From contig NC_082426.1 in assembly GCF_004011695.2 (NCBI RefSeq), forward strand, positions 310,001 to 374,000: a stretch of 64,000 nucleotides of DNA. The letters are read 5' to 3'. The stretch comes from Ascochyta rabiei. Its lineage: Eukaryota; Ascomycota; Dothideomycetes; Pleosporales; Didymellaceae. Position numbers and translations under genes: made by a program. Position 1 is the first letter of the stretch; each line of letters opens with the position of its first letter. The notes under the pieces are model-generated. The model was not told where the DNA came from. It saw nothing but the letters and a program-made list of their open reading frames with translations, and searched no databases. This document shows positions 45,749 through 56,012 of the stretch, in pieces.

Positions 45749-46257
45749 CTACAGGCCGCCGTAGATGGCGAAGCTGGACAGGATCAGGACCAGGGCATTG
45801 ATGACGCCCCACACAAACGGGATCCACGTGCTCATCTCAAAATACCCGCTCTGGTACACGCCGCCCAGCAGGCCGCCCACGATGGCGCCGGCGATGACCC
45901 CCTCGAGGGCGCCCACGGCGGCGAACAAGGGAGGCACAACCCATATCAAGTTCCAGTTGCGCCACTGGATGATGCACGCCCAGAGTGCGACGATCAGGTG
46001 GATGCCGCCGACGAGCAGCAGCGTCCAGTAGATGGTGAAGCGCAGGATGTCGCTGGGGTAGTAGAGGTAGAAGGATTGCGCAGCCCCCGGGGGGAGCGGC
46101 CAGTACAGCGAGGGGAAGACCGGGGTGGTGTAGCCCAGGGGGGCCGAGCTCTCAAGGCGCTGGATGAAGCTGGGGGGGGGAGGGGGGTGTTAGTTGACGT
46201 GTTGGGTTAGGTCAGAGGGGAGAGGGGAGAGGGGAGAGGGGAGAGGGGCTACCTCAT
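45749..46257 (-). CDS. TMEM170-like small integral membrane protein, two exons
   Basis: The model is a five-base first exon (46257-46253, ATGAG) and exon 2 at 46169-45749, separated by an 83-bp intron, giving 141 residues. The reading 'MSFIQRLESSAPLGYTTPVF' depends on this microexon; no other ATG lies in frame before the conserved start. Three hydrophobic helices follow ('FTIYWTLLLVGGIHLIVALW', 'LIWVVPPLFAAVGALEGVIA' leading into a Gly-rich stretch, and 'IPFVWGVINALVLILSSFAI'), which is the TMEM170 topology. TMEM170A in animals shapes ER sheets and nuclear-pore assembly; the fungal role is not established. The intron contains five AGAGGGG units. It is divergent from PEX8 (253 bp) and convergent with the upstream gene. 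Confidence 0.78.
46214..46248. repeat. Heptamer microsatellite (AGAGGGG)5 inside the TMEM170-like intron
   Basis: Five perfect tandem copies of AGAGGGG fill the 5' part of the intron, just after the GT donor as read on the minus strand (CCCCTCT units). Repeat-number changes would alter intron length without touching the exons. Confidence 0.85.
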
Positions 46258-46510
46258 CGGTGCTGCATGGCGGGTGTGCGCTCAGGGGCGAGGGTTTGCA
46301 GCAGGCGCCTGGAGAACTTGCGCGGCTGTTGTTGGTCAGGTGGGACGTTGTGCTGGTGCGGCTCCGGGGGCGGGTAGGGCCCGAGCGCAGCGACTGGGTG
46401 GTGGCCTACCGGTACCTCGGCTCGCGGCGTGCATGTCAAGCGCAACGGCACCCGCACGCGCTCACAGCCACAGCCTCGACAGTCACGATTGATGCAAAGC
46501 TCACGGCCAG

Positions 46511-48684
46511 ATGCCGGCTGATCGCCTCCTCTCGACGCTGCTGCGCGCGCTGCAGGTCTACTCGGACCAGGAAGACACGCCCCGGTAGGTCCATGGCCCT
46601 CGCTCACCCGCGTCGCACTGACAGCCTCCAGCATCCTCGGGACCGCCTCCTCCCTCCTCACCACCCTGGGCAACCCGCACAACCTCAGCCTCCTGGCCTC
46701 GCACCTCCTCACCGCCCCGGCCCTCTGGGACCGCCCTGATGGCGTGCGCACCTCTCTCCGCCTGCTCTCCGTCTTCCACACCGCCGTCACCACCGTCATC
46801 ACCCACCACAACCACGTCCGCTACAACAAAGCCCCGAAGCTGCTCCCCGGCCACTCGCCCACCGGCGGCGGTCTGGGTCTGGACGAGTGGATCAAGGCGG
46901 TCGTCGCAGGCGCCGACGACCGGAGCAGGCGGTGGAAGCACCTCATCGTCCTCGGAGGGCTGTTGATTGGGATCGGCCATCTGGAAGAGCAAGGCATGGA
47001 CCTGCACTGGGCAGGCGGCATGAGGAGGAGACTGGAGGGCGCCCTGGTCAACGCGACCAACCTGGCGCTCGTCGAGGTGCGCGAGCGCTCCGAGGCGGAC
47101 GGGCTGGGTGGGCAGACCATCACCCTCATACTCAACCACGCCTTTGGATGTCTCAACGACGGCGAGAGGACCCTGCTGGACTACGACCGCCTGCTGCCCG
47201 TGCTGATTGGGACCGCCTTCTACTCAAGCGAGGGGTTCCAGAGCGCCTACTTCCTCGGCGGCCTGGACCTGGATGTCGGGGTGGCGCAGGGAGGGAAGCT
47301 GGACTGGAGTGTGGCCTCCAGCTCCTACAGACAGGTCGACGCCATCCTTTCCAGGCCCCTGGTGGCCTCCATGGGCCCCTTGTCACGCCTCATCGCCCAC
47401 GCAGTCGAAAACACAAAGAGCGCTTGGATCATCCAAACCATGGTGGACGACCTAGCCAGCTTCTCCCGCGCCCTGACCACCCAATGGCGCCAGATCAAGT
47501 TCTCCGACATCGACCCTTCAGACGAAGCCGCCCACCTCGAAGAAGAGGCCCTCCACAAGACAACACCCCAGCTGTGGAAGCTCCTCAAGGCAGCCCTCTT
47601 CGCGACCACAATCATCCTCCGCGCTGTCTTTACCCGCACCTTGCGCGACAGAGTCCTCGCCTCTGACGCCAACGCCCCTGTTCTGGCTTCCCAGGCCCTC
47701 CACACCTTACGACATCTCTACTTCATCACCTCCCGCCTGGGTCCGGCATCCTTCTCCCAGCACACTTTTGTCTACCTGACTGCCATCGACATCCTTTCCG
47801 CCCACCCCACCCACGCCGCAAAATTCCTCCATCTGATCGCGCCCCCGCACCTAGGAGCCATCCCCTCGCACCCGCTGGACAGGATCCTCGACCTCTACTT
47901 CCTCAACACCAGCGAGCACTTCTCCCTCGTCCTCTCCGCCGCGGTGAACGAAAACCTCCTCGTCGCATCTGCCGTGCCCTACCTATCCTCCTTCTCGCAC
48001 CCCTCGACCAACGCACCCCTAGCCGCCAACTTCGAAGCCGCCCACAGTGTCATGCTCTCCGTGCTGTCCGCCCCCCAATCCGCAGAAGCAACCGCCACCC
48101 ACCTCCCCTTCTACATCGACGCCCTCTTCTCCGCATTTCCCCACAGCCTGACCGCGCGACAATTCCGCCTCGCATTCAAAACCCTACTGCGCGTCACCGC
48201 TCCCCCATCCCCTCTGTCAGCAACACACCCCGACCTGCCCGCGACACTGCTCGAACTCGTCCACCACCGCGCCCAGCACGCTCCGACGAATCCCCTTCCA
48301 CCGGACGCCACAGCCCTCGCGCTCCAAGGCAGCGATGCGCCCCCGCCGCCGCTAAGCGAGCAAGCCGTCCTCGCGCTGACACTGCTCGACGCGCTCCCCT
48401 TCCTCTCCAGCGCACTGCTCGACGACTGGCTCCCGCTGTGCGCACAGCTACTCAATACCATCCACGACACCGCCATGCGCGACGCAGCCCGAGCGCGCTT
48501 CTGGGAGGTGCTGGTCTCGGGCGAAATGGACGCTGAGCGCAGCGCCGTCGCGGTTGCGTGGTGGACTACCCGTGGTGGGAGAGACACAGTGTTGTACGGG
48601 CGGGAAGCAGAGGCAGGGGAGGAGGCGCTGATGAGTGGGGCCCTGCCTGCTGAAAGAGGGAGGGCGAGAGAGAGTAAATTATAG
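46511..48684 (+). CDS. PEX8: Peroxin 8, intraperoxisomal import-complex organizer, two exons
   Basis: Exons 46511-46584 and 46632-48684 (GTAGGT donor, CTCCAG acceptor, phase 2) give 708 residues. Pex8 sits on the lumenal face of the peroxisome membrane and bridges the docking and RING subcomplexes of matrix-protein import. Family blocks are 'ADRLLSTLLRALQVY', 'ILGTASSLLTTLGNPHNLSL', 'LDEWIKAVVAGADDRSRRWK', 'HLIVLGGLLIGIGHL' and 'PVLIGTAFYSSEGFQSAYFL'. The protein ends in Ser-Lys-Leu, a canonical PTS1, as fungal Pex8 proteins do. An earlier acceptor (GACAG, 46624) would shift the frame, so the CTCCAG at 46629-46631 was chosen. The last 260 bp of the gene are the first unit of a decayed tandem duplication. 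Confidence 0.93.
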
Positions 48685-49023
48685 ACTAGCTCTACTACAC
48701 ACTTGGCTACTTAATACCATCTATAATACCGCTACACATAATGCAGCTAGAGCGCGCTTCTAAAAGGTGCTGGTCTAAGACAAAATAGACGCTTAGCGCA
48801 GCGCTGTTATAGTCAGGTAGTAGACTACCTATAGTAGAAGAAACACAGTGTTATATAAGTAGAAATTAGAAGTAGAGAGGAAGGCGCTAACAAGTAGAGC
48901 CCTGCCTGCTGAAGAGCCGAAAGTAAGAGAGAGTAAATCGTAGACTGGCTTCTACTATACACTTGGCTTTTAATTCTGTCTATGAAACTACTATACGCAA
49001 TACAGCTAGAGTAGACTGTAGGA
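48424..49023 (+). repeat. Tandem duplication of the PEX8 3' end, two downstream copies mutated
   Basis: Unit 1 (48424-48683) is inside the PEX8 coding region. Unit 2 (48684-48942) is a near-full-length copy, recognisable by shared stretches such as AGAGCGCGCTTCT, AGGTGCTGGTCT, ACACAGTGTT and CCCTGCCTGCTGAA. Unit 3 (48943 to about 49023) copies the first ~80 bp only. Differences from unit 1 are overwhelmingly C-to-T and G-to-A, creating several TAG/TAA codons. Units abut exactly at the GACT following the stop-codon TA. Units 2 and 3 share bases (CACTTGGCT) that unit 1 lacks, so they are more alike to each other there. Confidence 0.88.
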
Positions 49024-49278
49024 AGATGCTTTACACAAAAGTAGTAATCTATACTAAGGATCTAGATCTAGTATGTTATCCAAATTATATTGTAGGCTTT
49101 ACTGTTAATACTTCTAATTGGATGTATAGAGATAGAGAGGGTCTTGGTATGTATAGAGAGCTTATATTACGTTGTTAGCTCTATAAATATATATTTCCTT
49201 ACGTGGCATGGTAAGCAGGGCTACGCCTTAACAGTCTTATCAGAGTTACCATGAACCCAATCTAGAAGAACTGCAGCT

Positions 49279-50814
49279 CTATTTGCAGACTGCGTTTGCA
49301 AATTCATTTTCTTTCCAGAACCCAAGAGTTGTGCCAAAGTCCTCGAATGCTCTTTCTCCGTGAGGTGTATAGAGCGCGTCGGCGTACGAGCCTGGTGCTC
49401 CCTCGGCAGTGCAATCATTGCATCTTTTTCCCTTCGGATGCCTTTCCTTCTCCGATGATGCCTGTTCGTGATAGACACCCCAGGGCCTCATGGCGCCTTC
49501 GGTAGCACCGTACACAGCCGCTTCGTACAGCTCGTGCAGTTCATCCGAGCGTGAGGTGAACGTCGGCATCACCCTCGACCAGGCGTTGCGGAACTTGGGG
49601 GATGTTGGTGTTGTGGATAGGGGATGCTTTGCAGGAGAAGCACACGCTCTTTGTGGTTGGAGAGACCAACTTGTGCCCCGTTGTCCAGAAGGAGACACGC
49701 GATCTCGTCGTGGTCGTATCTGAACGCTGCCATGAGCGGAGTCTGGCCGCAATGGTCCGATTCATTCACGTCAATTGTTGGTTCCTTCTCGAGCATATCT
49801 CTGGCGAGCTGAGTGCATCTGATAAACACTGCGGTGTGGAGAGGGGACTGCGTCCGGATTTCGCTGATGACCAGATCGCCATCAGTGGTCAACGAGTTTG
49901 TGAGACAGCACTTGAATCGTTCAAGCTAGAGGCCAGAGATTATGCGTTCTCGGTCGTTGTCGATCAGGTCATCGATAAACCCAGGAAATCCTAGATTCTC
50001 ACGCCAGCCTTTGAGGTGGATTTTCAGGTTCTGCATGGCATGTTGTGCAAAGGAGTACAGTCCACATGCCTGACATAGCGATGCATCCTCGCTGCTAAGT
50101 ATCGAGCTTTCGAGATCTGACGTCAGGAGATAGCGGACACAAGACAAGGCAATCAGGCGGGACTGAACCCGTGATCGATCATTCCTTGTAGTTGAGAAGA
50201 AATCCTGGGCCGAGTAGTGTACATCGCACCCTATCCGACTATCCTCAACCTGCAGCATAGCACAGTGATAGGTTCCTCGTCAAGCAACGCATCTTGACCT
50301 AGATGTAGTGACCAGACCACCCCCGAGAAAATAAGACTTGCTGAATCTGCTTTGAGTGTAAGTGATGCCAATTCGACAGAGCGTCAGCGAACAGTCGAAC
50401 AGCTCGACAACAGGCTCTCGAAGCTGCTAAGCTGCTCCAATTCAAGGCTTTGTTGAGACTCGAGAGCTCCTTGAAGCTGCTCGATGTCGTGCCGAAGAAT
50501 CCCTCAATCCTATCCAAGTCTTCAGACGCTGCAGCAAATGAGCCAGACAGATGATCAGATGCATGGACTATCAAGGTTGCTCGAGCAATCACCGGAACAG
50601 CCTACCCGTGAAATGTATTAGTGTCTAGTACTGTCATGTCTAAACAGGTACGTACAGATGCGGCCGCGTACTCACACTCCATGGGTAAGCGACATTGCAT
50701 TAGAACAAGATAGCAGAGGCACCGATACAACTCCCCACAGGAACATCCCAATGCCCACGGAAACGTCGACAGAGCAATGTTGACCTTTTGCAGGCTAACA
50801 TTGCACTGTCGCAT
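49279..50814 (-). pseudogene. Remnant of an NLR-type (NACHT-ankyrin) protein lacking the NACHT core
   Basis: Minus-strand frames read in the order of a fungal STAND/NLR protein, broken by stops. An N-terminal helical segment (50814-50300: 'EYAAASVRT', 'IARATLIVHASDHLSGSFAA', 'LAASRACCRAVRLFADAL') has a plausible intron at about 50657-50606. Then comes the region that normally follows NACHT ('CDVHYSAQDFFSTTRNDRSR', 'LIALSCVRYLLTSDLESSI', 50240-50090). Ankyrin-like repeats follow ('SPLHTAVFIRCTQLARDMLE', 'CGQTPLMAAFRYDHDEIACL' with 'LLDNGAQVGL', 49860-49640), then a shifted C-terminal frame (to about 49279). The P-loop, Walker B and winged-helix parts, several hundred residues in intact proteins, are gone; only about 40 bp separate the flanks. 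The likely fate is an inactivated immune-type receptor gene. Confidence 0.62.
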
Positions 50815-51590
50815 CAGTTCAATCCAACGCGAATCTCATCTCCTCCGACCTCACTAGCTCGGCACTACTCGTGCGGTTCGTGCACGAGTTCGAGCCAGCG
50901 GCGCGGGCACTGGACGTACGTTGGATCAATATCTCTAAGCGCTGTGGCGTTGCTGCGAGTGCCAGTTGTGCTGTGTGCAGGTGAGGAGGTACGAGCCAGG
51001 TATTTCAGATCTTCTCCGTCGCCACGACCTATCCAGCAAAAAAAGGTTCGCCTTATTCGTTTCCTTCACTGCTAACCACAGGAGAGGGTCAGAGCATCTT
51101 GGCCTTGATTTCTAGCGTCAACCAATCAAACTTCTGGTACTCTGCCACGTCGTTCCACTCAGCGATCTGCCGCACTAGCAGAGGTGAATTGAACCGCGCC
51201 CAAAACGCCTACAAGCGCGTCTGTGCGTTCTGTGAAGGCTCGTGATCTGATAAGAACAAAGCAAGGTTGATATCCATTAGGCTCGTGTCTTGTTGACTAG
51301 TCAACGGAGAGTGTGGTGTTTGAGAGAGTAGCTCAATGTACGCTTTCACGTGTATGTATATATACAAGACCAGGCCACCCATGCGCCAACAGATCTGAAA
51401 CAGGAAGAAGAAGAAGAAGAAGAAGAAGAAGAAGAAGAAGAGAGAAGAAAGAGGGCCGAAAGGGAAAGTAAGATTGGCAGAATCTTACCTGACAAAACCG
51501 AAATGTATAGCGAGGGTATACTACTTCCTTGATTCCACCCATCCATCTACGTATGTCCCTCGCACACCCCAACATCAACACCCCCCCACA
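50815..51590. other. Intergenic with a trinucleotide repeat
   Basis: No gene supported. It contains (GAA)n at about 51404-51441, which generates short Glu/Lys or Ser-rich pseudo-ORFs in all frames. Confidence 0.5.
51404..51441. repeat. (GAA)12 microsatellite
   Basis: About twelve uninterrupted GAA units, followed by an imperfect AGAGAAGAAAGAG tail. Confidence 0.9.
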
Positions 51591-52116
51591 TCAGCTCTCC
51601 GCTGCCTCATCAACATCAAAGTACCCCAGACCTCTATCGGCGCCTTCGTTCTTCTTGCCCATACTGTAATCGATCCTCGGACTAGCGAACCCGGCGCCAA
51701 TGTTCTTGATGGCCTGGAATGTAGCCTGCAACCTCGTCTGCCCTGGACCATTGGCTCGGTCGGAGCCAACGGACGGAGTGAGCAGTGCGGGGGAGCCGCT
51801 GCAGCTGTTCTGGCGCTTCAGCACGCCGCTCCAGCTTATTGCGCGGCTGAGCGGGGGCGGCTGCATCCTGTCTACGCTGGGCGGAAAACGCGCTGGACCG
51901 GAGACCTGGTGGCGCAGTGTGGGCGGGAGTGCGGCTTTGCGTTCGACGTTGGGACTGACCATAGGGCTGGCCGTCGGGTCCGCAAACTCCAGTATCACCT
52001 GCGATCCCCGCTGGGACTCGTACGTGTGCGGGTGTCGATGTTGACCGGGTTGGGTTGGTCTTTCTGTTGCCGCTTGCGCTGCTGTGACCTGGTGAACCGA
52101 GATGTGGCCTGGTGCC
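51591..52116 (-). CDS. Low-complexity coding exon: distal part of the peroxiredoxin gene or a separate small gene
   Basis: A ~175-codon open frame (stop at 51591) that opens just after a possible GACAG acceptor near 52117. The sequence is Pro/Ser/Gln-rich and disordered ('VTAAQAATERPTQPGQHRHP', 'SVDRMQPPPLSRAISWSGVL', 'LQATFQAIKNIGAGFASPRI') and ends 'GLGYFDVDEAAES'. There is no convincing ATG near its start and no domain. The peroxiredoxin frame upstream also continues past its TAG at 52329 for another ~65 codons to 52132. One possibility is a peroxiredoxin with a long disordered tail built from extra exons; another is an independent gene with an unseen first exon. Confidence 0.4.
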
Positions 52117-52328
52117 CTGTCAGTCTACTAATCGGAGGCGTACGAAGAAGAGGTACGGAAAAGCGAGGGCGACGGGGTGCAGAACATGCTGTTTAGGTCT
52201 TCATGGAGCCTTCTCATACCTCGACTATGACGAGCGGTCCGCTCCTGGGTAGATAGCTGTGGAGGCGCCGGATCTTGACATTTTGGGGTCATGACGGGGG
52301 TGTTGACTGCGGTGACCGGGCTGCTTGG

Positions 52329-53426
52329 CTATAGGTTCTCTGTCTGCTCGAGACTTTCACTGACAGATAGCTCTCCTGGCTCTGTCGGACCTACTCGAAG
52401 TATGCAGCTTGGATGACCTGGGCTCGATGGTGGGTACCGAGTTTCAGAATTCTCTTCGCGCACTCGATCGAGGGATTCGGGCGAGGAAACGATATGGACG
52501 CCCGGGGTATTCACATACTCCGCATGGGGTACATTCTCCATGTTATCGGTACTTTTGTGCTTCGCGTCGAGATCAGTGATCTTCACATCTCCAAATTCTG
52601 TGCCATTGTCAGTACCAACTCGTAGGCGACGGTGGCCTTATTCGTACCTTTCTGCAGGTTCGCCAGCCGGTCCTCGTAGGACTCCACCAGTGTATTGGAG
52701 ATGGTATTCATCGTGTCGGAAGCGTGCGAGTTAGGCTTCCAGTCGATGGGACAAAGGACCCCGTGTTTTGCGACAGCTTGGAAAGCCTCAAGGAGACGCA
52801 GAGCTTCCAGGACACTTCGTCCGACTGTGAGATTGTTCAGTGTTATCTAAACTTCTGGTCAGCCAGGGTATGCAATAAGCACAAACAACGCATTGCACAG
52901 GGTCATTGGACGAACCTGCTGTACGAGCCCCTCTCCGTCAACAATGAACATCCCCCTAAGGCTCACCCCCTCCTCTTCGATAAGCACACCATAGTCTCTG
53001 CCAATCTTATGGGTTGCGTCACTCAATAACGGGATATCGATATTACCCAGACCGCCATACTGCCGCGGTACGTTTTGCCAGTGCCACAAGGAATGTTTGG
53101 TATCAACCGAAACGAAAGCGACGCTGCAGTTCCTGTCACGAAACTCGTCGTAACAGTTTTGGAACGCAATGACTTCAGTCGGGCAGACAAACGAGAAAGC
53201 GGCTGGGATGAATAGCAGAAGCAACCAAGGTGCATCGGGGTCGGGCGCGCCCGGTACTGTTGAAGGGCGAATGAAAGTGCTCAGCGACACTTCTACAACA
53301 TGTTAACCACACACACCAATTAGAGTCCAATTGCCGCTGTTTACCTTTGATTGCACCTCCGATGACTGCTTCGCAGTGAAAGTCAGGCGCCTTATGTCCA
53401 ATGCGGACTTCTCCCAGATAGCTCAT
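52329..53426 (-). CDS. 2-Cys peroxiredoxin with C-terminal extension, four exons
   Basis: Exons 53426-53345, 53292-52916, 52846-52648 and 52597-52329 (all phases close) give 308 residues. Peroxiredoxins reduce H2O2 and peroxynitrite with a peroxidatic cysteine; here it is Cys64 in '[12 protein letters not shown]', with the upstream Pro-rich loop and a later Arg ('FRDRN') present. The resolving cysteine is Cys185 in '[11 protein letters not shown]'. Other family blocks are 'GHKAPDF', '[11 protein letters not shown]', '[20 protein letters not shown]', '[16 protein letters not shown]' and '[20 protein letters not shown]'. Ordinary 2-Cys enzymes end soon after residue 200; this one continues ~90 residues of Ser/Pro/Glu-rich sequence. 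The frame stays open beyond its TAG, so the true 3' end is uncertain. Confidence 0.85.
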
Positions 53427-54455
53427 CTTGAAGTCAAGGTAAGATGCTGATAGCTGCAGTGAATCTGCTGATGTCCCTCAAGTGAATTCTTATCAATGTA
53501 TCTTGGTGGTTGTGCTGTATACAGCCTTACCTTCGCGATGTGGCTTGTATATAATACTATTTCGTCGTCGTCATCATTCTGGTGCGATGCTGTGGTGTCT
53601 TGTACGAAAGCGATCTCAGCAACCCCGGCATTTGTGGCTGTCTCTGCTGCTCGGAGTCATGTCTCTGCTGCTCGGAGTCATGTCTCTGACCTTCAAGTTT
53701 CTTACTACCGGATTCAGTAAGTGTCGAGTTTCCTTGGCATGAAGCTGCTTTGTAGGGCTGTTAGGTGTAGTATGATCATGATGGTGAGTGTCTTCCGGGG
53801 AGAGGGTCCCCAGCGAATGAGATTGCGACTCGAGTTGGGAAAAGGGCCGAATCAACGTTGAGTCCCAAGACACTGAGACTACTCACAATTTGTGCGGATA
53901 CACTCATGCGACTCACGCGGATACATTCATGCGAACACATCTATGAAGATAAGCCAAGAAGTAGCAGAGCGTGCGCTCATTGAAAACAGCCTTGTTCTGA
54001 TCACTCCAAGTATAAATTGTCGCAGCGAATACGAACTTGACGAAGGTGTTCAGTAAACTGAAAATGCGAGACTCCACGATCCGCAGAAGCATCTTGCATC
54101 TTGCTAATCGCGTCGATACCGTACCATTTTGTGGTTGCGACTTTAAGCGCGGTGGAGCAAAATGGAGTCCAGAGCGTGTTGAAGCTATTCCGGGGACGGC
54201 GCAAGAACCTATCAGGTACAGGGTTCTGCGTCGTTCCCATCCTCACTGGCTGCGACGCTATCAGCTATCAGCTATCGGCGAGACTGATTAAAGATATCAT
54301 TATGTCTGTTCGAAGACGAACTGCGCTGTGACCAAGTCCTTACCCAGGTACGGACATGCGTTTCGAAAGATCTGACGTTACCATCACTGACAGCCGCCCG
54401 TCTTTTCGCTCGTGTTGTCACACCATACTTGGTTGTGGTCGCAAGCATTTATCGA
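53427..54455. other. Intergenic with a 21-bp direct repeat
   Basis: A 1-kb spacer between the peroxiredoxin promoter and the 3' end of the RING gene. It holds two perfect adjacent copies of GTCTCTGCTGCTCGGAGTCAT (53640-53681). A minus-strand frame at 54001-54246 is protein-like but unrecognised and is not called. Confidence 0.45.
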
Positions 54456-56012
54456 TCAGCCGATGTGAATCTTGAACCTCTGCTTGATCTGCTTTCGACA
54501 CATGGGGCACTTGGATGGCCTAATTGGTACATGCGAGTGCTTCACGGGTACAACGACATCCGCACACCACAGGCACATTACCATGTGACCGCAGGGCAAC
54601 ACAGCGATATCTGCCAGCTGCTGGTAGCAGACCTGACAAGCCAAAGTCCTCGTCATCTCTGCGTCTGTCTTAGGTGGTGGTCGGTCGGGCTGGTTGTCTA
54701 AGGTTGGGAAAGGTTGTTCAGGGGTACGATGGGCGTGCAAAGCATGGCGAGCGGAAGACATGGCTTCAGAAGCTAAGCGCAGACGCTGCAGCTCGCTTGT
54801 AATCTGCTCGAGAGAGAGACGGACGTCTGATATGCCGCCCGTGGACGACAACGTTGTTGCGATAGGCTCGCTCGAGGGTGCGCTTGTAGCAGGCAAATCA
54901 GCCCAAGGCGGAGTGATGGTCACATCACCAGCGGTCATCGCTGCGTTGTGAGTCGGCGAAATTGGCGTGTAGCTCCAGACATTGCTTTCCGGCTCCGGAC
55001 CGACCTGTGACTCTCGCATCACACCCCACAGAAGCCGCTCTTCAACGTCTCGCCGCTCTTGAGCTGACAGTCCTTCCAAAGGGGGGACTTCTGAATCGCC
55101 AATGGCTCGCAGATCTTCCGCCTCACGGTAGCGAGTCCACGCTCGGTTGTACATGTTGGAAAGAGGCGATTCGTAGTCGTCTTGTTGTACGTCTTCGATT
55201 GTCCCAAACACACGGGCAAATCGCTCCTGGGCGCGCTGTCGCCGCGAGGCAGCCTCGCTCGAAGGTCCCACGGAGTCGTGCGATTGAGGGTGTGGCATGT
55301 CGGTGGCGTCTGGTACAATCTGGTCCACAGTCGTTGTAACCGCATGGTCTGCGACGTCTTGTGCGACCTCATCGTCGGAGTCTGCCATGAGCAAACTGTC
55401 GAGGGCGTCTTCCAGGCTCTGCTGTGGCTCCATGGGTCTTTGGCTCTCTGTCGTCAATCGCCGGCGCCGCAGCCTGTTCTCTGGGCGGCTTGCATCGTTC
55501 TCAATGCCTGCCCGCAGTTGGTCCAACGTTCGCGGTAAGAAGCCGGGGCTGACGTCGTGCAGAGGCTCTCCCATGACTGCAATGCGCTGCTCGGTGCCAT
55601 CAGAACGCCTTGCTATCCGGTATCCCTGGTGGAATTCGAACCAGCGATCGAGGAACTCCTTCTGGTCTGGGATTTCGGGGATGCGTGTCTGCGACACATC
55701 AAGTGGAGGATCGGTCGCAGCGAGCCGGTTGCTCCAGAACTCTATCGCGTGTCAGTATGCTCAGCGCTCAGCGCTCAGCGTTCCTTGCCACAGCAGGTCG
55801 CACGTACCTTTGCAGAACCAGCAATACCCTTGCCACCTCGTACCGCGCTGTACAAAGCCAATGCCATCAATGTATACTCTGTACGTCAGACTGTGGGCCC
55901 GCTCGTCTGCGCAAGCGCAGCAGTTTTGTGTAGATGTCAGTCGGCACGATGTCGCAAGCTTGTGCTCACAATGCGCGTCCAGGCGCGGGCAATCCGCAGT
56001 CAGCGTGCCCAT
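54456..56012 (-). CDS. RING-finger protein, probable E3 ubiquitin ligase, two exons
   Basis: Exons 56012-55808 and 55741-54456 (GTACGT donor, GATAG acceptor, phase 1) give 496 residues. The C-terminal 60 residues form a C3HC4 RING with cysteines at about 437, 440, 452, 458, 461, 480 and 483 and His 454, visible as 'ACQVCYQQLADIAVLPCGH', 'MVMCLWCADVVV' and 'SKCPMCRKQIK'. RINGs of this compact type recruit E2 enzymes. The N-terminal exon is Cys-rich ('CPRLDAHCEHKLATSC', 'QNCCACADE', 'GYCWFCK'), and exon 2 opens with 'LDRWFEFHQGYRIARR' and 'GEPLHDVSPGFLPRTLDQLR'. The middle (about 160-420) is disordered with a coiled coil before the RING ('RLSLEQITSELQRLRLAS'). Substrates cannot be inferred. Confidence 0.85.

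Noticed and set aside
46558..47666. Long ORFs on both strands overlapping the 5' half of PEX8
   Set aside because: Biased Arg/Pro/Gly composition, no domains, and conflict with the well-supported PEX8 frame.
51333..51581. Ser- or Glu/Lys-rich ORFs across the GAA repeat
   Set aside because: They are products of the trinucleotide repeat being open in every frame.
54001..54246. 81-codon minus-strand ORF as a gene
   Set aside because: Somewhat protein-like but no domain, no clear splice partner and no promoter signal; left within the intergenic description.
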